Positions 56,447 through 64,000 of a DNA stretch of 64,000 nt are shown here, piece by piece. Every line of letters starts with the position of its first letter. Within the stretch, counting starts at the first letter, position 1. Location of the stretch: assembly GCA_036927565.1 (NCBI GenBank), contig JAYESD010000008.1, positions 167,176,922 to 167,240,921 on the forward strand, written 5' to 3'. The notes under the pieces are model-generated. The model did no database searches, was not told the DNA's origin, and saw nothing but the letters and a program-made list of their open reading frames with translations. The translations under genes were made by a program, and so were the position numbers. This DNA is from Tuctoria greenei. Taxonomy: Eukaryota; Streptophyta; Magnoliopsida; Poales; Poaceae.

Positions 56447-58195
56447 GCCTACTCCTCTGGTGGAGCAAAATGGGTGCTAGACAATGGATGCACCAATCAT
56501 ATGACTGAAGAACGAAGAACGTTTGTAGAATATGAAGATAACAAGGATCCAAGTGAGGGCATCTATTTTGGAGACAATAGTCAAGGAAGGGTTTTCGGTA
56601 CCGGTAAAATTGCAATCTCATCTCAACACACACTTTCTCATGTTTTGCATGTTTACTCCTTAAATTATAACCTTTTTTCCATATCTCAATTATGTGACAA
56701 GAGCTATAATTGCTTGTTCACTAATGAGGGTTTGACTGTCTCTAGAAGGAGTGATGACTCGGTTGCGTTCAAGGGTGTGTTAAAGGGGAAACTTTATCTT
56801 GTTGACTTCGATAAAGATAGAGCCGAACTTGACACATGCTTGATTGCAAAGACCAACATGGGTTGGCTGTGGCATAGACAGCGAGCACATGTTGGTATGA
56901 GGAATCTTCAAAAACTCCTCAAGGGCGATCACATCCGAGGTTTGAAGGATGTTGTTTTTGAGAAAGATAGGCCTTGTAGTGCGTGCCAAGCCGGGAAGCA
57001 AGTAGGATCACCCCATCCCGCGAAGAACGCCATGACAACGACAAGACCGCTCGAGCTACTTCACATGGACCTATTCAATCCAATCGCTTACATAAGCATC
57101 GGTGGTAACAAATATGGGTTAGTAATTGTTGATGACTTTTTGCACTTTACATGGGTTTTCTTTTTGCCTGATAAGACAGAAACTCAAGGAACCCTCAAGA
57201 AGTTTCTCAAGCGTGCCCAAAATGAGTTCTCTTTGAAGATCAAGAACATACAAAGCAACAACAGCACAGAGTTCAAGAACACTCAAGTTGAGGAGTACCT
57301 AGACGAAGAGGGCATCAAACATGAATTTTCAGCACCGTACTCACCTCAACAAAATAGAGTGGCCGAAAGGAAGAACCGGACCCTCATAGAGATGGCGAGA
57401 ACAATGCTTGATGAGTACAAGACATCGAATCGGTTTTGGGCTGAAGCAGTCAACACCGCTTGTCACGCGATAAAATGACTTTATCTTCATTGCTTACTAA
57501 ATAAGACATCATATGAGCTACTCATGGGTAACAAACCTAATATTTCCTATTTTTGTCTTTTCGGTTCTAAATACTATATCTTGAACAAGAAGCCTGGGAC
57601 TTAAAAGTTTGCTTTGAAGTCCGATGAAGGTTTCTTGCTTGGCTATGATTCGAACACTTACGTCTATCATGTCTTCAACAAGGTCTCCGGACTTGTTGAA
57701 GTAGCACGTGACGTAGTGTTCGATGAAACTAACGGCTCTCAAGAAGAGCAAGTTGATCAATGTGTTCTGGATAGAGAAGAAGCTCCTTGTCAAGTGTTGA
57801 GACGAATGGCGTTGGGTGATGTTCGACCACAAGTGCTACCTCCAAATGAAAATGAAGACGATGAACCATAAGTGGAGGTAATGGATCAAGGGGGAGCTTC
57901 TACACAAGATCAACCTCAAGAAGACAAAGATGATCAGCACACAAATGAGGGAAACCATCTAGGGGGAGTAGAAGATGACCATGAAGACTCAAGACCACAA
58001 GTGCCACACCCAAGAGTACACCAATGCGTCCAAAGAGATCACCCCGTCGACAACATAATTGGGGACATCCAAAAGGGAGTAACTACTAGATCTAGATTTG
58101 CTAATTTTTGTGAACATTACTCTTTTGTATCCTTTTTAGAACCGCGAAGGATCGAGGATGCATTGAAAGATTCGGATTGGGTGGTGGCAATGTAA
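56447..58195 (+). pseudogene. Copia 2 protease and integrase (broken)
   Basis: The frame opens right after TAG at 56444-56446. The protease site is VLDNGCTNHMTE, with Asn where the family has Ser next to the catalytic Asp. The pre-integrase finger (WLWHRQRAHVGMRNL ... CSACQAGK) and integrase core (LLHMDLFNP; NIQSNNSTEF, where the second catalytic Asp is Asn; RVAERKNRTLIEMA) follow. The first stop is TGA at 57476, and more occur at 57602, 57869 and 58193. The acidic linker to RT carries QGGASTQDQPQEDKDDQ. At least two active sites are damaged. Confidence 0.87.
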
Positions 58196-59632
58196 GAAGA
58201 ACTCAACAACTTCAAACGGAACGAGGTGTGGGAACTAGTCGAAAGACCCAAGTTCATCGTCGTCGGCACCAAATGGGTCTTCCGCAACAAGCAAAACGAA
58301 CACGGGGTGGTGACAAGGAACAAGGCATGACTTGTGGCCAAAGGGTATTCACAAGTCAAAGGTTTGGATTTCGACGAAACCTTTGCTCCCGTAAGTAGGC
58401 TTGAATCTATTAGAATATTACTTGCATATGCTACTCACCATGATTTCAAGCTCTATCGAATGGATGTGAAAAGCGCCTTTCTCAATGGACCAATCAAGGA
58501 GGAGGTGTACGTGGAGAAACCCCTAGATTCGAAGATCAAGAGTTCCTCGACCATGTGTTCAAACTGCGTAAGGCTCTCTATGGGCTCAAACAAGCTCCTA
58601 GAGCTTGGTATGAGTGCTTTAGAGATTTCTTGATTGAAAATGGTTTTAAAATTGGCAAAGCTGATTATACATTATTCACGAAGCAATTTGACAATGATCT
58701 CTTTGTTTTCCAAATTTATGTTGATGATATCATTTTTGGTTCAACTAACAAATCTTTCCATGAAGAATTTAGTAAGATTATGACAGATAGATTTGAAATG
58801 TCTATGATGGGAGAGCTAAAATACTTCTTGGGATTCCAAGTGAGGCAACAAAAGGAGGGGACATTCATAAGCTGAACCAAGTATACTCAAGACATACTCA
58901 AGAAGTTTGGAATGGACAAGGCGAAGCCCATAAAAACTCCCAAGGCAACAAATGGACACTTGGATCTCAATGAAGACGGACCAAGCGTGGATCAAAAGGT
59001 ATATCGCTTAATGATTGGATCCCTACTTTACTTATGTGCACCTAGGCCTGATATTATGTTGAGTGTGTGCTTGTGTGCAAGATTTTAAGCCAATCCTAAG
59101 AAGTGTCATTTGACAGCCGTAAAAAGAATCTTGCGGTATTTTGTTCATACACCCAACCTAGGCCTTTGGTATCCTAAAGGTTTCAAATTCAATCTCATTG
59201 GATACTCCGATGCAGATTATGCCGGATGCAAAGTTGATAGAAAAAGTACCTCTGGTACATGCCAATTTCTAGGTAGATCCCTAGTTTCTTGGTCCTCCAA
59301 GAAAAAAAAAATCCATTGCCTTATCCACGGCCGACGCGGAGTATGTTGTAGCTGGGAGTTGTTATGCACAACTCCTTTGGATGCCATAAACTCTAAGGGA
59401 TTACGGTTACAATATGAGCCGTATTCCACTCCTTTGTGATGATGAGAGTGCCATTAAAATTGCCCATAATCCCGTTGAGCACTATAGGACCAAACACATT
59501 GACATTCGGCATCACTTTTTGAGAGACCACTCAATAAAAGGAGACATAGTCATTTCCCATGTCAACACCGAAAAACAACTAGCCGGTATATTTACAAAGC
59601 CACTTGATGAAAAACATTTTTGCGAGCTCTGA
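58196..59632 (+). pseudogene. Copia 2 reverse transcriptase and RNase H (broken)
   Basis: RT motifs are GLDFDETFAPVSRLESIRIL, MDVKSAFLNG, QAPRAWYECF and the intact catalytic IYVDDIIFGS. RNase H shows YSDADYAGCKVDRKSTSG, SRIPLLCDDESAIKIAHNPV and HIDIRHHFLRDH. The breaks are TGA for Arg at 58328, a frameshift near 58530, TGA at 58873, TAA at about 59086, and a frameshift in an A run near 59305. The pol end (FTKPLDEKHFCEL) is normal. Confidence 0.88.
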
Positions 59633-60589
59633 AATGAACTAAATATCCTTGATGCTCGGAATGTGGCTTGAAAACTTGCATACCTATATGGCTTCTTCAA
59701 AATATGTTGATTGTGTTGCGAAAATCATCTCTCTCAATTTTCTCCGAAAAACTATCTCAATTACATGATCTTGATGAACTATGGTCATTACTTGATTGTT
59801 GTATGTTTACTGATCATATTCATCAAAATTACTTGATTGTTTTGGCCCCCTATTTTCTCTATAAGAACCTTCAAATATATACGAATGGGCTAATTATATA
59901 TGTCCTGGTGACCACGGACTAGTCCGTGGTTATCCGGACTAGTCCGCACACTGCAGAATAGTCCATAGAGGTTTGGTAGTCTGGACTAGTCCGGTTGACC
60001 ACGGACTAGTCCGATTTTTCGACTCCATAACCCCAGGTGCCGCAAAAACCTAATCTCCTTCACCCTCATAACTCACCTCACATTCTCTCTCTTCACTCGA
60101 GAGCCCCCAAGGCGATTTGGCGATATCTCCATCAAATCCCTTCAAGTTAGGGTGGAAATTGATCTCCATTGCTAAGGGATTAAAGACCACGGACTTGTAC
60201 GCACCTCCAACTCCTCCTTCGTCAAGAATCGAGGAATTTCGGTAAATTCCCCCCCCCCCCCCCCCGAACCCTAGAAACCTCGATTTCTTCCGTTTTGGAT
60301 CAAATAGCTTAGTTCCTTTCAGCTAATACATGCTTCATTGCTATATTACATCTATGTTAAGCTATTTTAGCATTGAGCAACACCATTTGTCTCATACTTA
60401 GGGTTTAAGGTGTTGAACACCGGACTAGTCCGGTCCCTATACGGACAAGTCTGGTCCCTCGGACTATTTCGTACCTGAACTCTGGACAAGTTCGATTTTC
60501 AACTGAATTCAACCCTAATTTACATCTAATCAATGCACTTCCTTGCCATCAATTCTCATCCACACATTGTGTAATCCCTTCTCAGGACA
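59633..60589 (+). other. Spacer between pol and third ORF, with palindromes
   Basis: No coding sequence. Palindrome units cluster at 59915-60010, including the perfect 18-bp CCACGGACTAGTCCGTGG near 59920, and at 60420-60490. A run of about 18 C lies at 60249-60266. The end, CCCTTCTCAG|GACAATG, has splice-acceptor form just before the third ORF start. Confidence 0.75.
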
Positions 60590-62134
60590 ATGTCGAGCTC
60601 CAATGGTGAAATTTTCGATTATGAGGCTGAGATGGACCAAGACTCCTTGCTTCGGTCCTCGACGGGCCAAGGGAAGAAGCGCAAAGAGCACCCCTCCGAG
60701 CCGGCACCTTCTCCACCTCAGGTGCGGTGGAAAGTTCTAGCCAGGAAGCCTGCGTCCAAAGCCAAGGATGCAGCTGGCTCTAGCTCGGTGGCTTCTCGCC
60801 AAGCTAAGGGCAAAGGAAAGGGAATCGCCTCGAGCCCGATCGGCCCTCTCAAGATGGCAGCTCTGAGGCAAGGGAATAGAGATCCCTCCGAGGAGAAGTT
60901 TAATGGCAAGGGAAGTGATACAGCTTCCAAACTTAGATTTGTGGATTGTTACAACCAGTTAAAGAAGGCAGTTGATGCTAGATTTTGGAGTAACTTCCAC
61001 GAAGATTTCTATAGCTCTGTGTACCTCACCATGAAGACTCCAGTTGTCCGCAACCAGTGGATTGACTAGAATCATTTTAAAAGGAAGAGCTGTGGTGCCT
61101 TTGATCAAGTGGTGGAGGCTGCAGCAAGGCATGGACTGAAGGACCTATTTGCCTTCAGATATAACTGGAATGATGAGATTATTGCTCAGTTCTATGCCAC
61201 ATGCTTCTTTGCTAGTAATGAGGAGGAAAGGGTGACTTGGATGACTCATGGATCCAAGTACACCATTACTTATGATGAGTTTGCAAGACTGATTCACCTA
61301 GAAGACACCGGCAATAGTGAGCTGACTATCCACGACATTGGTGTATTGGGAAAAGATAAGAAGGACTTACTTTAAGATACTAGCCTAAAGTACAACCCTC
61401 CATCGACCAAGAACATGAAGCCCTTCTTCATGGTTCTTAATAGGGTGCTGAGGAAGACCATAGCACCAAAAGATAGGGATGCAGGAAGTGTGCAAGGGTA
61501 CTTGAGGACCCTAATGAAGGTGATTAGCAAGAACCGAAAGTTTGATATCTTTGACTACATTTGGAATGACATGGTCAACATCTTTTGCACACAGAACAGA
61601 TCATGTGGCTATGTCCCTTCCTTGATGTTTATGATTGAGAAGGTCACAGGAATCGAGTTCGTGAAGGATGTGGAGCACACTCCTTTGAGGCCCCAGAAGC
61701 CTCCCCAAGCCACTGTCCAAGTTGCTCCATCTCCGGTGTCCAGTTAAGAGGCTCCAAGAAGAGCTCGAGGAGATGAGAGGACTGCTCCCGCCACTAGGGC
61801 CCCTCCTCAAAAAGGGTCCCGTAGTGGCATTTTGAAATACTTGGTAGCCATTTTTGGTTCATACAAGAAGGCTGAGGTAAAGCTTCACAAGCTGAGCAAG
61901 GCAAGGAAGGCCAACATGAGGTATGTAAAAGAAAATGTCAAACATATGTGCTAGAAGCTGGAGATCGAGCCTATTGGATCCCCTGTTGTCTCTGAAGATT
62001 CATCCTCTGATTTCACTAAGCTTGGGCCTTTGACTCCCTCCAAGCTTGCTTACTTTGGCATTGGGGGCACTTCGAGTGGATATGCTCCTCCTCCTCCTAC
62101 CTAGCCTGAAGATGAAGACGAGGAGAGGACCGGC
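60590..62134 (+). pseudogene. Copia 2 third ORF (envelope position; broken)
   Basis: ATG at 60590 opens MSSSNGEIFDYEAEMDQDS. A basic Pro/Ser-rich N-terminus is followed by a globular region (FVDCYNQLKKAVDARFWSNF, YSSVYLTMKTPVVRNQWID, TYDEFARLIHLEDT). It looks like the plant transposon-protein type domain that accompanies some plant retroelements, but I cannot confirm the family. One frame runs through, interrupted by TAG at 61067 (Trp expected), TAA at 61373 and 61745, TAG at about 61951 and TAG at 62102. No signal peptide or clear membrane span is visible, so an envelope function is not supported by the sequence. Insertion at 62135 cuts it off. Confidence 0.65.
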
Positions 62135-63854
62135 TGTAGGATTGAAGAGCACGTGAAAAGATACCAGAGGGGGGGGTGAATGGTAGATTTAAAAATCTTA
62201 CGCAGTGGAAACAATTAAACCCCAAACCCTTTCGGCACAAAAACGACCTGTTAAAGAAATCGTGTGTGAGACTAATCTAAACGTGTTTCACCATGACAAA
62301 AGTGATAGATATCAGAGAGAATCAAGTCAAGAAGACAACACAAAAAGAATCACTCAAATCCGTCGAGAAAAACTCAAGTTATGATCGAATGATCAAACAA
62401 AGGTCAATCTGTCCTACCCGAGAAAAAACAGTTCTGGAACGCTGCAAAGAAACTCGTGTAAATCATAGACCACAAATCCAATGACCGTGAAATTTTGGCA
62501 GATGATATATAATCAAGTTGTGAAGACAACCCAAAAAGAATCACGTCAATTGGATCTGTAAAACTCGAGTTATGATAAAACCACCGACAAAAGGTAGTGC
62601 TGTCCAGAAACTCGACGAGTAAAACTTGTCTGGAACAAGTCGGACGAACAAGGCACAAAAGTTCCTTCAAACGACGAATTTTATTCAATAGAACACAAGA
62701 GGAACAGCCTCAAAGTCGTGCCCCACGAGCTCTGGGCTCCCTTGCTTATATAACCAGCCCTTAGGCCAACCCAATATCAACTAGGACTCCAATCCTACTC
62801 AGATCACGAATCGTAACTTTCCATAACTGCTCAAGATTCTTCTTTACGCAGATAGAAGCAATCTTAAGACTTCCAAACACCTTAGGAATGTATCCCACAT
62901 TCCTACACAACTCAAATTAGTGACCCACACGAAATCCTATCATAACCAACTCAAATCTTTCCATATTTGAGTCAAACCCGACTCAGCCGCAGCCTGAGTC
63001 CATAACCTAGTCGGTTGGACTTTTCCGACCAATTCTTTACGTCCACATCTCTTCATCACGCCTCGGAACCATGTACCCACATCCATGCACTCCTTGCACA
63101 CGTGCAAACATCTTCCAATGACGTCCACGATACCTTCATATGCATTGTTCTTGATTTAATCATGTTGTGCAACCTCCTGATCAGCTCAACCACAATTCCT
63201 CCCGAACTTGGTTGTTGGAACCTCATCTCCTCCCTGAGACTAGTCCAATGGATCCCGTCACCAGCCATGTCTTGAACTCAAGCAACACCTGCACATGAAT
63301 AAACAACCAATCTATACGAGCCCAAGTCCTCGACTTGACTCAAGTTAGTTCCGAACACAACACCCTACGTGAGAACCTCACATAAGCATGTTGCAAAACC
63401 ACAGTAACACAATATCATCCATATCAACCAAAACGCACTAAAAACTTAGCAAATGAATACTAAGCAATCTTTCCAACAATGTAAAGCAAGTACGAAATAT
63501 TGCAAATGAAAAGCAGAAGTACTACAGTCAAGTTCCGGACCTTGCCAGAGCAACCCGGAGCTTGAGCCGAAGCTAACAAAAGCTAGTAGAACCTAGCGCC
63601 GGAGTTTACCAAAACTAGTACAACCAAGCTCCCGTCGGAGCTTACAAAACAAGCAGGACTTAGCGCCGGAGCTAACCAGAACTAGTCAGAACTAGTAAAC
63701 CCAAAAGCCGGAGCTAGAAAAATCCACTCGGAGCTTAGCAAAAACACGCCAGAGCTATCAAAGACATGTCAGAGCTAAAGACAAAACTCATCGGAGCTGA
63801 CCAAAGCTAGTCGGACCTAGCATCGAACGTAACTGGAGCTACCCAAAACAAGTC
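62135..63854 (-). repeat. Copia-1-family 3' LTR, minus strand, 5'-truncated
   Basis: The minus strand ends CAATCCTACA at 62135 and matches the copia 1 LTR back to its AGCTCCGG array, but more divergently than the two copia 1 LTRs match each other. The first ~140 bp of the LTR is missing. The rest of this element lies beyond the window. Confidence 0.85.
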
Positions 63855-64000
63855 GTATCTGCCTTATTCTAACCAACCAAGTCAAGCCTATGTCGTTTGA
63901 CAATCAGAAGCTTAAGGACATGGTTTTAGTCATACACAACTTCTTCCAAGTTCATATCTAAGTGCAATGACAAGCCATCTCAAAAGAAGAAGTGTGATGC
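63855..64000 (-). mobile_element. Internal 3' non-coding region of the same minus-strand element
   Basis: It matches copia 1 20970-21097 in reverse complement. It is joined directly to the LTR interior, so about 660 bp (copia 1 equivalent 21098-21764), including the polypurine tract and LTR start, is deleted. Confidence 0.8.

Larger units (their letters stand above)
51903..62134 (+). mobile_element. Copia 2: Sirevirus with a third ORF (right part beyond the window)
   Basis: It has a 5' LTR starting TGAAAGTGCATCTAGGC, a Met-tRNA primer site, gag, a complete Copia pol and a third ORF in the envelope position. It is interrupted at 62135 by another retroelement, so its 3' LTR and right target duplication (left side cgact, 51898-51902) are outside the window. 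Every gene is broken. The old remnant at 4255-26491 belongs to the same family. Confidence 0.9.

Noticed and set aside
60249..60266. Run of about 18 C (and the G run at 12352-12363) as functional elements
   Set aside because: Homopolymers of this kind are unstable and prone to sequencing error; no structure around them suggests a role.

Overview
This window is repeat-dense nuclear DNA from a grass (Poaceae). The evidence is a deep nest of plant LTR retrotransposons (Sirevirus-type Copia and Tekay-type chromovirus Gypsy), a LINE remnant, a CACTA transposon, a Tourist-like MITE, and one GC-rich, intronless pectinesterase/invertase-inhibitor gene. No bacterial, organellar or tRNA/rRNA genes were recognised. 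The species cannot be fixed from the sequence alone.

Layout. 1-4254 is a second copy of 33371-37636: a host flank (1-574) followed by a truncated gypsy LTR on the minus strand. It is joined at 4254/4255 to an old, internally deleted Sirevirus on the minus strand (4255-4923 and 25396-26491). A Tekay gypsy ('gypsy 1', 4924-25395, minus, TSD caagt) split that Sirevirus. A Sirevirus-type Copia ('copia 1', 13031-23588, plus, TSD catcc) then landed inside the 5' LTR of gypsy 1. Next come a non-autonomous gypsy-type element whose gene carries the 'putative gypsy type transposon' domain and a clear intron (26492-30778), a LINE remnant (30905-32905, minus) and a gypsy integrase scrap (32906-33195, minus).

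33371-48352 is host flank carrying a solo LTR (33945-48347, minus, TSD gcctc). The solo LTR is about 5.7 kb once its own insertion, a second Tekay gypsy ('gypsy 2', 38781-47501, plus), is subtracted. The only probable host gene is the inhibitor at 49277-49867 (minus). A CACTA element starts at 50437 and is interrupted at 51903 by a second Sirevirus ('copia 2', plus). Copia 2 has a MITE in its LTR and a third, envelope-position ORF. It is itself interrupted at 62135 by another copia-1-family copy on the minus strand, which runs off the window.

How the parts relate. The two Tekay elements share gag-pol and the 3' half of their LTRs, but the first ~1.3 kb of their LTRs is unrelated. Gypsy 1 instead carries arrays of the palindrome CGGACTAGTCCG, the same motif that fills the LTR, the pol-third ORF spacer and, in the old remnant, part of the gag coding sequence of the copia-2 Sirevirus family. 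A second motif (AGCTCCGG / GGTCCGAC) is shared in the same way between copia 1 and the LTR of the non-autonomous gypsy-type element. This cross-superfamily sharing of short LTR motifs is the most unusual thing in the window. Next is a gag-pol junction in the copia-2 family that does not overlap and looks like a splice acceptor; it is preserved in two independent copies.

Almost every transposon gene is broken, mostly by CAG/CAA/CGA/TGG-to-stop changes and by homopolymer indels. The only long intact retroelement ORFs are the copia 1 gag and the gypsy 2 gag-protease. All comparisons were made by eye; identities and ages are approximate.
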